This document shows positions 7,074 to 15,371 of a stretch of DNA of 64,000 nt, piece after piece (position 1 is the first letter of the stretch; every line of letters starts with the position of its first letter). Both the position numbers and the translations under genes were made by a program. Source of the stretch: Candidatus Brocadia sp. WS118 (lineage in GTDB: Bacteria > Planctomycetota > Brocadiia > Brocadiales > Brocadiaceae); NCBI GenBank assembly GCA_007618135.1, contig PHFX01000001.1, forward strand, positions 1 through 64,000, written 5' to 3'. The notes under the pieces were generated by a model, which was not told the origin of the DNA, searched no databases, and saw only the letters and a program-made list of their open reading frames with translations.

Positions 7074-7226
7074 TTGTTACAATTTAGTTTTTTGAAAATC
7101 TCCAATAATTGCGATATTTGTCCTGCGGGGCAGGGGCGAAGCATTTGCCCGTTTTGGTATGAATGCGTTCATGACAATTATAGCAAATGCTTCGCCCCTA
7201 CTTTTTCAAAAAACTAAATTGTTACA
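7074..7226. repeat. outer inverted repeat enclosing a family B element
   Basis: The arms at 7074-7098 (TTGTTACAATTTAGTTTTTT...) and 7202-7226 pair at 24 of 25 positions. Between them lies a complete family B copy at 7131-7200 plus about 30 bases. The right outer arm starts 1-2 bases after the family B end. Confidence 0.75.
7131..7200. repeat. 70-bp palindromic element, family B, copy 3
   Basis: CAGGGGCGAAGCATTTGC at the left and GCAAATGCTTCGCCCCTA at the right; nested inside the larger inverted repeat 7074-7226. Confidence 0.8.
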
Positions 7227-7240
7227 AATTCTTGAGGTAT

Positions 7241-7269
7241 CCCTGTCAGGGTTTTAAACCCTGACAGGG
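7241..7269. repeat. perfect palindrome downstream of mlaD
   Basis: CCCTGTCAGGG-TTTTAAA-CCCTGACAGGG: 11-bp perfect arms 26 bases past the mlaD stop. There is no U-run on either strand, so it is not a classical terminator, although it could stall RNA polymerase or protect the 3' end. Confidence 0.6.
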
Positions 7270-7294
7270 TTAAATTGCTAAAAACCTGACATTT

Positions 7295-8077
7295 TCATCG
7301 GGGTTTTCCTTTAAGAATGGAATCGGGATGCTGCTGGAGATACTCTGTCAGGGACTTCATAGACCGGCCTGTCTCGGAAAATGTTGTAAGGGTTTTTTCT
7401 GTTTGCTTTAACGTAGCTTGCATACTCTCGAGGGTGTTCTGAGTAATCTCGGACGTTTCTGAGACATTCGCTATAAGTGGATCAATCTTTTTATCTATGT
7501 GCTGGATGAGTTTCCTTAGCGAATTCAGGGTTAGATTTAATTTCTTGATAATTTCCTTAATGGGAAGTTCCTGGATCGTCTTTCTTAATTCCTCAAAGGG
7601 GGTGGAGACTGTTGGAATTTCCAGACATTCTTTTACAAAACCAACATATCGGGCAGGCTTATCAGGAAAGAAATCAAGGGCGATCATGAGCTGACCGGTA
7701 ACCATACTCTGCATCTGGAGTTGTGCCTTCAATCCCCTTTCTATAAGCATTTTCATACCTTCCTCCGGCCGCCGTTTAACTACGTCGGTCCTTTCGATTT
7801 TTTCCGGCTCAAGTTCGACGATCACCGGTATCCGGAGAGAGTTGTTAACAGGATCGTAAACCAAACGGATATCTGTCACAGTGCCTATCTTCACCCCTTT
7901 GAAAATAACCGGTGCTCCTTCATTAAGTCCCTTAAGAGAACCTTCAAAGAACATCACTACACGATACGTCTTTTCCAGGAATTTGCCTGATCCAAAAATA
8001 AGCACTGCAAGAACCAGTAAGGCGATAGCCCCGATGATAAAAGCGCCAATAAGTGTCTTATTTGCCGGTTTACTCAT
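7295..8077 (-). CDS. mlaD: MlaD-like MCE-domain substrate-binding protein
   Basis: Protein of 260 residues with one N-terminal transmembrane anchor (about residues 9-29, LIGAFIIGAIALLVLAVLIF) followed by a single MCE domain starting YRVVMFFEGSLKGL and containing GAPVIFKGVKIGTV. The C-terminal third (SLRKLIQHIDKKID..., SMQATLKQTEKTL) is long helical and probably coiled. MlaD proteins form a periplasm-facing hexamer that shuttles phospholipid between membranes. The start codon overlaps the mlaF stop as ATGA, so translation is coupled. Confidence 0.9.
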   Translation of the reverse strand: MSKPANKTLIGAFIIGAIALLVLAVLIFGSGKFLEKTYRVVMFFEGSLKGLNEGAPVIFKGVKIGTVTDIRLVYDPVNNSLRIPVIVELEPEKIERTDVVKRRPEEGMKMLIERGLKAQLQMQSMVTGQLMIALDFFPDKPARYVGFVKECLEIPTVSTPFEELRKTIQELPIKEIIKKLNLTLNSLRKLIQHIDKKIDPLIANVSETSEITQNTLESMQATLKQTEKTLTTFSETGRSMKSLTEYLQQHPDSILKGKPR

Positions 8078-8868
8078 GATTCCACCCCCTGTGATGTTTT
8101 TTCTCCCCTTGTTAAAAAACTCATTACCTTCGGATCCTTTGATTCTGCAAGCAGTCTTTTCGGGTCGCCCGATGCGATGATGGTCTTGGTATCGGGGTCG
8201 AGAAAGACCGAGTTGTTCCCGATTGCAAAGATACTCTGGAGTTCATGTGTGACAACCACGACCGTGGCGCCAAGACTGTCCCGCAGTTCAATGATAAGAT
8301 CGTCAAGAAGGCGTGCGCTGACCGGATCGAGACCGGCAGAAGGCTCGTCAAAAAAGAGGATATCCGGATCAAGCGCCATTGCCCGCGCAAGTCCTGCCCG
8401 CTTTCGCATCCCTCCGCTTATTTCCGAGGGATAAAATTCTTCAAACCCCGCGAGTCCCACTAACGCAAGTTTCAATGATGCCAGCTCGCGGATATGGTTC
8501 TTGCTGAGGTTGGTATATTGTTCGAGCGGAAGCGCAACATTTTCAGCCAGGGTCATGGAACTCCATAATGCACTGCTCTGGTAGAGGATGCCAAACCTCC
8601 TCATGATGCGGTCTTTTTGCTGGGCGTCTCCTTCCCAGAAATTCGCGCCGTCATAAAATACCTGTCCGCGCAACGGCTCCAGTAGTCCTATGAGCACCTT
8701 CAAGAGCGTGCTCTTCCCGCAACCGCTTCCTCCCATAATGATAAAAATATCTCCCTTGCTAACCGTGAAGTTCATATCACGCATCAGCACAAAACTGCCG
8801 TACCCCATATCAAGGTCGCGCACTGAGATCTTTACTTCCTGTCCCGTACTTCCTCTTTTTTCATCCAT
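8074..8868 (-). CDS. mlaF: MlaF-like ABC transporter ATP-binding protein
   Basis: ABC ATPase of about 264 residues with all motifs: Walker A GGSGCGKST, Q-loop YQSSALW, signature ISGGMRKR (the SGGM form is typical of MlaF/Mkl ATPases), Walker B ILFFDEP and switch His VTHEL. It energises lipid transport with the MlaE permease and MlaD. The start at 8868 lies one base after the mlaE stop (TGA-T-ATG), which implies coupled translation. An ATG at 8895 inside mlaE would give a non-homologous extension. Confidence 0.9.
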   Translation of the reverse strand: MDEKRGSTGQEVKISVRDLDMGYGSFVLMRDMNFTVSKGDIFIIMGGSGCGKSTLLKVLIGLLEPLRGQVFYDGANFWEGDAQQKDRIMRRFGILYQSSALWSSMTLAENVALPLEQYTNLSKNHIRELASLKLALVGLAGFEEFYPSEISGGMRKRAGLARAMALDPDILFFDEPSAGLDPVSARLLDDLIIELRDSLGATVVVVTHELQSIFAIGNNSVFLDPDTKTIIASGDPKRLLAESKDPKVMSFLTRGEKTSQGVES

Positions 8869-8869
8869 A

Positions 8870-10012
8870 TCAGATGCCAAGCACTTCACAGACAATGGTA
8901 ATAATTGCCGTTGAGACGATGATACTCACAATGCTCGTTACCACCGCCGATGTGGTGGCTGTCCCAACCGCAGATGCGCTCCTTCCGCACTGCATCCCTT
9001 TCAGGCACCCGCAGAGCGCTATGAGCACGCCAAACACCGCGCTATGAAAAAGTCCTACCCAGAGATGGGTGAGGGCAACTGCCGATTTTGTCTGATTATA
9101 GTATTCCATAAAATTCAGATCGAGCATAAATACGCCCACAATCATCCCGCCGATGATGCCCATGAGGTCTGCATACAGGCACAGGAGCGGCATCATGAGG
9201 GCCAGGGCAAGCATGCGGGGCAGCACCAGGAATTCCATCGGTGATATGCCCAGGGTTTTGAGTGCATCAACCTCTTCGTTCACCTGCATTGTTCCAATCT
9301 GGGCGGCAAACGAAGCGCCGGTACGGCCTGCCATGATGATGCCGGTCATAATCGCCCCCATAACCCTGACCATGGCTATCCCTACAATATCCGCTACGTA
9401 AATTTGTGCGCCAAACAACTTCAGTTGCAAGGCGCCCACAAATGCAAAGATCAAACCCACCAGCGCACTGATCAGCGTGACAATGGGAAGCGCCTGCGCG
9501 CCACTCTCCTGAATGACATTCATAAAATCGACCCGACGGAAATTCGCCCTGCCGCACAGCAACTTTCCAAAGGCAAGCGCTGCCTCGCCGATGAATGCAA
9601 GCATTTCCTTCGACGTCTGTATGGTATCACCGGTTGTATCAGCCACCCTTACGAGAAAGGTCTTTTTTTCTCCTTTCCCGGTTATTCCTTTTCGCTGGCG
9701 TTTTGGCGAGGCAAGATCGAGCAGTTTCCGCACTCCCTGGGGAATGCCTTCCATTTGGATGTTGATGTTGTGTTGCGCGCAGATCTCAGATGCCTTTGAC
9801 AGGAATATGAGCAGGCTGCTATCCCAATTGGCCAGATTCGATGTATCGAAATTAATCGTATGGACTGTTGTGGCTTTTATCTCATTTTCGAGCAGTTTAA
9901 CGGAAGGGAGTGATGCTTCCAAAAGCCAGTCTCCGCCAACATGGACAACAAGTGTGTCCTGTGACGGATGGCTGAAACGCATCTCTGTCTTATTCTGATG
10001 TTGTGTGTGCAT
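8870..10012 (-). CDS. mlaE: MlaE-like permease with N-terminal STAS (MlaB-like) domain
   Basis: Fusion protein of 380 residues. Residues about 15-105 form a STAS domain (VVHVGGDWLLEASLP..., TINFDTSNLANWDSSLLIFL). Residues about 140-375 form a MlaE permease with conserved IVTLISALVGLIFAFVGALQ, AIMTGIIMAGRTGASFAAQIG, EEVDALKTLGISPMEFLVLP and a set of hydrophobic helices. In E. coli the STAS subunit MlaB is separate; fused forms are known in other phyla. First gene of mlaE-mlaF-mlaD. No strong ribosome-binding site is visible, and a second ATG at 9982 is possible. Confidence 0.9.
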   Translation of the reverse strand: MHTQHQNKTEMRFSHPSQDTLVVHVGGDWLLEASLPSVKLLENEIKATTVHTINFDTSNLANWDSSLLIFLSKASEICAQHNINIQMEGIPQGVRKLLDLASPKRQRKGITGKGEKKTFLVRVADTTGDTIQTSKEMLAFIGEAALAFGKLLCGRANFRRVDFMNVIQESGAQALPIVTLISALVGLIFAFVGALQLKLFGAQIYVADIVGIAMVRVMGAIMTGIIMAGRTGASFAAQIGTMQVNEEVDALKTLGISPMEFLVLPRMLALALMMPLLCLYADLMGIIGGMIVGVFMLDLNFMEYYNQTKSAVALTHLWVGLFHSAVFGVLIALCGCLKGMQCGRSASAVGTATTSAVVTSIVSIIVSTAIITIVCEVLGI

Positions 10013-10131
10013 GTTCGGAATGACAATTCCCGGACTGCCTGTTAAGATACAAACGTGAAATGCTGAATATAACCCGATACTATGACATCTCTTACTAAAA
10101 ATGTCAAATTATTTTTAGACCAGTTATATTA

Positions 10132-11229
10132 CTAACCCCCGACAGGAATCGTCACAATCGGAGCACCTTCTTTCGTTTCTGTCTCCGTGAGGGTAAAGAC
10201 AAACATGAGGGAGGAAAACAATCTCTTGGATGACAGGTCCTTATCGTCAATCCAAAACCAGTAACCACGATAGGGAATGGAAATGAAGGCATCCGAAGGT
10301 CTTTCCTGAGTGCTGTGTATCCGAATCAGAGGCACAGGAGGCGGGGCGCCGGCAACCGGCTGGTCCTTCAGGGTTGAATTCACGCGCTTCTCTGCCACAT
10401 GCACATCGGGCACCTCGATATAAGAAGCCAGATCAGAAAGGACTTCTAAAACCGAACGGGTGAGGATTGCAACCTCTTTGTCATTTGTGGAAAAAGAGCC
10501 ATAGAACACCCTGAATTCATGGGTGCGAGGGTCGAGTCCAAGTGTCTGCCGGGTAGAGAGGATGTCCGCCTCCAACGGGGGATCCACCTTTTCGCGGAAA
10601 AAGAGTTCGAGGGTCGCCTCTTCTTTGTCTCTCTTTTTTATCCGCATTCCCATAACTCCGGCACTCTGAACTTTTCTCATCCGTTCAAGCAAAGGATAGA
10701 ACTCCGGATCTGCCGGACGAATCCTCGCTCCCCCTCCGAAACGATTCTGCACGCCGTTTATGGCGTGTATACAGAGCCTGAAAACAAGATCGATGGGAAA
10801 ACCGGTTTGAACCAAGCTGAGGAGAGAAGGAGGGGGAATGGGATTCATCAGTTTTTGGGCAAATTTTTCTCCCGTCATGGGACTATAGGTTATCGTGGGG
10901 CGATCAAAGTATCTTCCAATACCTCCAATACCGAGGATATTACCCCCGCCAAACCCCTCTTTGGGGCTGCTCCAGGAACTATTCAAACTGATTGCGCTAT
11001 CCAGTGCGTACTGACTGATAATAGAGTTCACATCAAGAAAAACGGGGGCATCGGCATAACGTATCTTTACCATGTTGAGAAGCATCTGGTCCTTCCATGA
11101 ATCAGAAATGGCCGTGGTATAATCAAACCGGTCCCGCTCCAAGGACCTTGGGCCAATGCTGAAGCAACCAGTAAGACCGGCGACCGATATAAGAAGCCAT
11201 GCGCTGAGAAATCGATCTGTGCGAATCAT
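10132..11229 (-). CDS. lipoprotein of unknown function
   Basis: Predicted lipoprotein of about 365 residues with lipobox LTGC near residue 22 followed by FSIGPRSLERDRFDYTTAI. The start at 11229 has AAGGAG 7 bases upstream; the ATG at 11235 is too close to it. The body contains VKIRYADAPVFLDVNSI and, near the C-terminus, SIPYRGYWFWIDDKDLSSK followed by a FSSLMFVFTLTET strand, which suggests a mixed alpha/beta periplasmic domain. I do not recognise a named family. It is the gene upstream of mlaE (119-bp gap, same strand), so a link with the MCE transporter is possible but not shown. Confidence 0.75.
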   Translation of the reverse strand: MIRTDRFLSAWLLISVAGLTGCFSIGPRSLERDRFDYTTAISDSWKDQMLLNMVKIRYADAPVFLDVNSIISQYALDSAISLNSSWSSPKEGFGGGNILGIGGIGRYFDRPTITYSPMTGEKFAQKLMNPIPPPSLLSLVQTGFPIDLVFRLCIHAINGVQNRFGGGARIRPADPEFYPLLERMRKVQSAGVMGMRIKKRDKEEATLELFFREKVDPPLEADILSTRQTLGLDPRTHEFRVFYGSFSTNDKEVAILTRSVLEVLSDLASYIEVPDVHVAEKRVNSTLKDQPVAGAPPPVPLIRIHSTQERPSDAFISIPYRGYWFWIDDKDLSSKRLFSSLMFVFTLTETETKEGAPIVTIPVGG

Positions 11230-11314
11230 GAGCATTCTCCTTCCCCGTTAAAGCAATATACTATTGCTCTGTAAAAACTTCTTTTCCCCATTTTCATGAG
11301 GACAAGTTTTAGCA

Positions 11315-11385
11315 GATTTTTTCACAACCCCCCCTAGACCCCTTTACTAAAGGGGATTTAGTTGCGGCTGTGCTGCGTTATGTTT
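11315..11385 (-). repeat. dispersed repeat, family F, reverse copy
   Basis: Read on the minus strand this is GCAGCACAGCCGCAACTAAA, then a CCCCTTTAGTAAAGGGG hairpin, then a G-run and TTGTGAAAAAAT. The same order (CGCAGC, AGCCGCAAC, CCCCT hairpin, GTGTTTAAAAACTT) appears at 50455-50520 and in part at 50700-50750. It lies in the 390-bp divergent gap before the polysaccharide locus. Confidence 0.6.
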
Positions 11386-11488
11386 ATACAGGAGCCAAGC
11401 ATAGCGCAACCACATCTTCCGCAAGTCAGTTTTCACGGATTTCCATTTCTCCTTCTTCAAGAATATTTATTAATACCATAATTCTCTA

Positions 11489-11517
11489 TTGTTTACCTAG
11501 CAAAATTTTTATATAAT
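11489..11517 (+). promoter_or_regulatory. candidate sigma-70 promoter of the polysaccharide locus
   Basis: A perfect -10 (TATAAT, 11512-11517) lies 17 bp from a weak -35 (TTGTTT, 11489-11494) in AT-rich DNA, about 100 bases upstream of the first gene of the plus-strand run. The poor -35 leaves this tentative. Confidence 0.4.
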
Positions 11518-11620
11518 ATTCAAAAATAAGTTGCAATTTGACCGGTAAAAATCTAGGATAGTTTAGTAAAATAACGTTTCCATTTCCGACCATAAAAATA
11601 TCCGCTCACGTTGAGTAACT

Positions 11621-12427
11621 ATGAATAGTACGCCAGGATGGCATTTCTTCATAAAAAAAATATTTATTTCCATACCATTACTCTTAAGCCTTTCGTGTTC
11701 CCCTATCCAGAAAACAACAGACATCAAGGAAAATACCCTTTCAGAATCTGCCGAAACCGCCCAGGAAAAGGAAGTTGTGGTATCTGAATTTATCTTAGGT
11801 GTCGGCGATGAAGTGGAATTAACGGTATACCGGCATGATGACCTTAATAAAAAGGTGCGCATTCCACCCGACGGGATTAACACCTTTCCCCTCATTGGTG
11901 CAATGCAGACAAAGGGAACAAGCATACACAACCTTCGGGGGAAAATAAAGGATGCCCTTTCCGTTTATCTCGTAGATCCCCAGGTAAACCTGGAAATCAC
12001 GTCATTCAGAAGCCAGAAGATTTTTATCTTAGGAGAGGTACACATGCCGGGGGTATATCAAATCGATACACCAACAACCATAATTGAGGCCATTGCAAAG
12101 GCGGGCGGGTATACCCTGGATGGAAAATATTCCAGCGTCATGCTCATCCGAAACGGGCAGGAGAAACCTGAATTAAAGAGGCTTGATTTAAAAAAGACCT
12201 TTGCGACAGGGGATCTATCCCGGAATATCTTCCTGAAAAGCGGGGATGTCGTCTATGTCCCGCGGACATTCATTGCCGATGTTGACAGATTCTTCCTGCA
12301 CTTTGAGCACATTGTCCGGCCGCTTGCATGGACTGAACAGGGTATCCTTTTGGGCGATCGCATTGATGCAGAGGTTTTTGGGGGGGCAAGAAGCGCGCCG
12401 ACACAAATTGTCGTTACGCCGCCTTAG
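11621..12427 (+). CDS. Wza-like polysaccharide export lipoprotein (SLBB)
   Basis: Protein of 268 residues: hydrophobic leader with lipobox-like LSLSC near residue 27, then a Poly_export domain (FILGVGDEVELTVYRHDDL, VRIPPDGINTFPLIGAMQ) and one SLBB domain (IFILGEVHMPGVYQID, TIIEAIAKAGGYTLDG). It ends with an IFLKSGDVVYVPR segment and a C-terminal tail of about 45 residues without obvious similarity. Wza/OPX proteins form the outer-membrane exit channel for capsule or exopolysaccharide. It heads the plus-strand locus. There is no clear Shine-Dalgarno. Confidence 0.9.
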   Translation: MNSTPGWHFFIKKIFISIPLLLSLSCSPIQKTTDIKENTLSESAETAQEKEVVVSEFILGVGDEVELTVYRHDDLNKKVRIPPDGINTFPLIGAMQTKGTSIHNLRGKIKDALSVYLVDPQVNLEITSFRSQKIFILGEVHMPGVYQIDTPTTIIEAIAKAGGYTLDGKYSSVMLIRNGQEKPELKRLDLKKTFATGDLSRNIFLKSGDVVYVPRTFIADVDRFFLHFEHIVRPLAWTEQGILLGDRIDAEVFGGARSAPTQIVVTPP

Positions 12428-12523
12428 GACAAATTATTGTAACGTCTAATTCATTATCTACCTATCAAATGTTTCACACTGTGCAAGCATCACACTAATC
12501 AATTCTATAATTGAGGTTGTCCA

Positions 12524-13978
12524 TTGCAAATCGGTAGCAGGCTGATAAAAAACACAGGACTTGTCTTCGTTTCCGGGATAACCACCAAACTCTTTTCCTT
12601 CTTTTTCATCGCCTATGCTGCAAGGGTTCTTGGTCCGGGGGATTTTGGTTTGTACGCCCTCATTGGCACCATAACGTTTCTGTTTTCCTATTTTGGCAAT
12701 CTGGGCATTACGCCGATGGCCATACGGGAGATATCCAAAAATAAACATAAGGCGCATGAACTCTTCAATCATATCATTTCCCTCAGATTGGCTCTGGTTA
12801 TGGTGAGCTATCCCCTGCTTGTGCTCGCCGTTAATCTTCTCGGATACCGGGAGGATGTTAAAGGTCTCATCTATATCGCTGGTTTATCCGCTATCTTGGG
12901 GACATTTTCGCATTCTTTGGGAATACTCTATATAGCCTTTGAGAGATTTAAGATACCCTCCCTCGTCTCCATAGTCGTATCCTTTTTGGGTAATGCCACC
13001 AATATCCTCGTTCTTTACCTGGGTTACGGCCTGAAGGGTATTATATGGGTCGCGCTATTGGAAAGTCTCCTGGGGGCAGTTGTTTCAGGCCTGTGGGTAA
13101 GGATGCGGTTCCTTAAATACCGGCTTGCCTTTCATTCCTTAGTTTGGAATGATTTGATGTCGCAGGCATTACCTTTTGCCATCCTTTCATTCTTTCAACA
13201 AGCTATTATGCAGATAAATACCATCCTCCTTTCTAAACTCCCGGGGTTATTTCCCGGAGAGATAGCAATAGGATACTATAATCCTGCCGCATCTCTCTGT
13301 AAGGCCGCATTGATGCTTCCTGATAGTCTTAGACAGGCGGCTCTTCCCACAATAGCCTCAAACGCTGAGAATCTGGAAATGGTTAAGGGAATTATAGACA
13401 AATCTACCCATGTCCTCCTTATCATGATAATTTTCCCCTTAATTCTGATAACTACATTTTTTCCAAAAGAGATAATAACCATAGTATTTGGAAAGGAATA
13501 CTTACCATCCGCCCCTGCCCTGACCATCATGGGCTGGGCCTATGCCTTTCAGGTCTTTAATACCCCGGTTAATGTCGCCCTTGCTGCAACGCGGGAAATC
13601 AAGAAATTTATCCCGTGGGTTATTCTCCTGTTCGGCATAAACATCCTCTTCGCAGTACCATTGATCTTATATTACAGCTTCACCGGCGCAGCAATTGCCT
13701 TTCTCGTAACAAAGGTAATTGAAACCATCTTCAGGAATTATCTCTTACGCACCATCTGGGGCATAAAAAGGCTGGAGATAGGAAAATTGGTGAAAATCAT
13801 CTTTCCTATGACCATAATATTTGTTGTACTGCTCTTTGCTTACCTTGGTTCTCTGAGTTCTTTTAGACTTTTCATATTAACCCTGGTATTATATGTTGTT
13901 TTTTTATGCTTCATGAAAGACATTCGCCAGAGATTTGTTGCTTTCATTGATAAATTCAGACGAAGAAGTTACCTTTAA
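12524..13978 (+). CDS. Wzx-type polysaccharide flippase
   Basis: Membrane protein of 484 residues with about 12-14 hydrophobic helices, starting with the family pattern GLVFVSGITTKLFSFFFIAY and ARVLGPGDFGLYALIG. It belongs to the MATE-like polysaccharide flippases (Polysacc_synt) that move lipid-linked repeat units across the inner membrane. It has a TTG start with GAGG about 7 bases upstream; no ATG is available near the homologous N-terminus. The Wza-like gene lies 96 bases upstream. Confidence 0.9.
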   Translation: MQIGSRLIKNTGLVFVSGITTKLFSFFFIAYAARVLGPGDFGLYALIGTITFLFSYFGNLGITPMAIREISKNKHKAHELFNHIISLRLALVMVSYPLLVLAVNLLGYREDVKGLIYIAGLSAILGTFSHSLGILYIAFERFKIPSLVSIVVSFLGNATNILVLYLGYGLKGIIWVALLESLLGAVVSGLWVRMRFLKYRLAFHSLVWNDLMSQALPFAILSFFQQAIMQINTILLSKLPGLFPGEIAIGYYNPAASLCKAALMLPDSLRQAALPTIASNAENLEMVKGIIDKSTHVLLIMIIFPLILITTFFPKEIITIVFGKEYLPSAPALTIMGWAYAFQVFNTPVNVALAATREIKKFIPWVILLFGINILFAVPLILYYSFTGAAIAFLVTKVIETIFRNYLLRTIWGIKRLEIGKLVKIIFPMTIIFVVLLFAYLGSLSSFRLFILTLVLYVVFLCFMKDIRQRFVAFIDKFRRRSYL

Positions 13979-14110
13979 TTACCTTGATATACCGGATAAA
14001 CTGACGGCTGCGCTTTCTTCAGGAGATATCGTCTTGAGGTGTTGAGGGTGTTTAAATAAGGCAGGAAACATCGTGTCTTTCAAAATATATTTTTACATTT
14101 TCGGCAAAAA

Positions 14111-14167
14111 CGTAGCGCCGATCCCTTGTGGCCGGCCTTGGGCGGGGGATAAACCACCCGCGCTACG
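14111..14167. repeat. GC-rich inverted repeat between flippase and GNAT genes
   Basis: CGTAGCG (14111-14117) and CGCTACG (14161-14167) bound a GC-rich segment with GGCCGGCC and GGGCGGGG in AT-rich surroundings. It occupies part of a 223-bp gap with no gene. It may be a repeat or attenuator-like hairpin; there is no U-run. Confidence 0.4.
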
Positions 14168-14201
14168 CATTCCGATTCGTTCGGGTTAGGGATACTACAG
14201 A

Positions 14202-15290
14202 ATGAATAAAAAAAGCGCGCTCGATAATATAACAATAGATGCTTACCAGGATGGTGATGAGGAAGAGTTAAACGATCTGTTTTGTGAGGTTTTTTCCCAA
14301 AATCGCAGTTTGAGGCAATGGGAGTGGAAATTTAAGGAATCGCCCCTAGATTCACGACCTTTTATTATTCTGGCAAGGAACGGGGGTAAAATCGTTGGTC
14401 AATATGCCTGCATCTCGTTTTGGTTGAAATATCAGGATAAATTAGTTAAGGCCCTTCAACCCGTTGACAACTTTGTTCATAGCAATTACCGGGGTGGGGT
14501 AAAGGGTGTTCAGGCCAAGCTAATGCAGAAGTCTAATGAGAATGCCGTAGAAAATGGAGTTGATATAGGTTTTGGATTTCCCAACAGGACAGGCTATACC
14601 ATTGGTAAGAGGTTGTTTAACCACAAGGATTTAATTAAGATAGAAGTGATCTTCAAGAGACTAAGCTGGGGATCAGCTTTAAAAAGGAGGGTAAAGTGGC
14701 GCTTCCTGGTTAACGTTGTGGGGTGGATAAGCAGCCTTGTCATAAGATTTTTTCTTGCTACGAGGGGAAAATCTGTAGCAGGTGTCAAATATAGATGGGT
14801 TAGCACTTTTGATGAAAGCATTAATCTGTTCTGGGAAAAAGTTAAGGATCAATATGCAATTATGGTGAAGAGGGACTTCGTTTACCTCAACTGGCGATAT
14901 TGCAGAAAACCCGGCAATGCCTATCATATTCTCCAGGCCGAACTTGATGGCAGCATGGTCGGCTTGCTCATCCTAAAATACGCAGACTATGAGGATGCCA
15001 GGATCGGTTTTATCATGGAGGCTCTTGCTATTAAGGATTCTATGGTTCTCGATAGTCTGCTGAAAAGAGGATTGATGTTTCTTTCCCGAAACAAAGTAGA
15101 TTTTGTGCTTGCAAGGGTATCTGCTTCTGACCCGGTTAAGCGCGCCTTTTATAAAAAAGGTTTTTTTCCGAAAGAGGGCATATGGAATTCTAACATGGTA
15201 TATGTAAGATATACAGCTCATGTTGAGGATTCTGTTCTCTGTGATACTTCTCTGTGGCACGTATCCTTTGGGGACTGTGACGCTGCTTAG
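14202..15290 (+). CDS. GNAT-family acyltransferase
   Basis: Protein of 362 residues. The N-terminal half has a GNAT fold (ITIDAYQDGDEEELNDLF start; FIILARNGGKIVGQYACIS as the beta4/A-motif region; VENGVDIGFGFPNRTGYTIG). The C-terminal half repeats GNAT-like features (MVGLLILKYADYEDARIGFI, KRAFYKKGFFPKEG), so it may be a double-GNAT acyltransferase. By context it probably acylates an amino-sugar or a lipid-linked glycan precursor. The substrate cannot be told. Confidence 0.8.
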   Translation: MNKKSALDNITIDAYQDGDEEELNDLFCEVFSQNRSLRQWEWKFKESPLDSRPFIILARNGGKIVGQYACISFWLKYQDKLVKALQPVDNFVHSNYRGGVKGVQAKLMQKSNENAVENGVDIGFGFPNRTGYTIGKRLFNHKDLIKIEVIFKRLSWGSALKRRVKWRFLVNVVGWISSLVIRFFLATRGKSVAGVKYRWVSTFDESINLFWEKVKDQYAIMVKRDFVYLNWRYCRKPGNAYHILQAELDGSMVGLLILKYADYEDARIGFIMEALAIKDSMVLDSLLKRGLMFLSRNKVDFVLARVSASDPVKRAFYKKGFFPKEGIWNSNMVYVRYTAHVEDSVLCDTSLWHVSFGDCDAA

Positions 15291-15371
15291 TGAATTCTTC
15301 TCCAGAGCTTTAACGAATAATTTAAGCAATAAACAATTTTTATTGTTTCCTATCATCAACGAAAGCGTTAC

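Noticed and set aside
3464-7269. CRISPR array
   Set aside because: The repeats are palindromic units at irregular distances in separate gaps, without uniform spacers or cas genes.
7241-7269. Rho-independent terminator for the mla genes
   Set aside because: The stem is perfect but there is no U-run on either strand.
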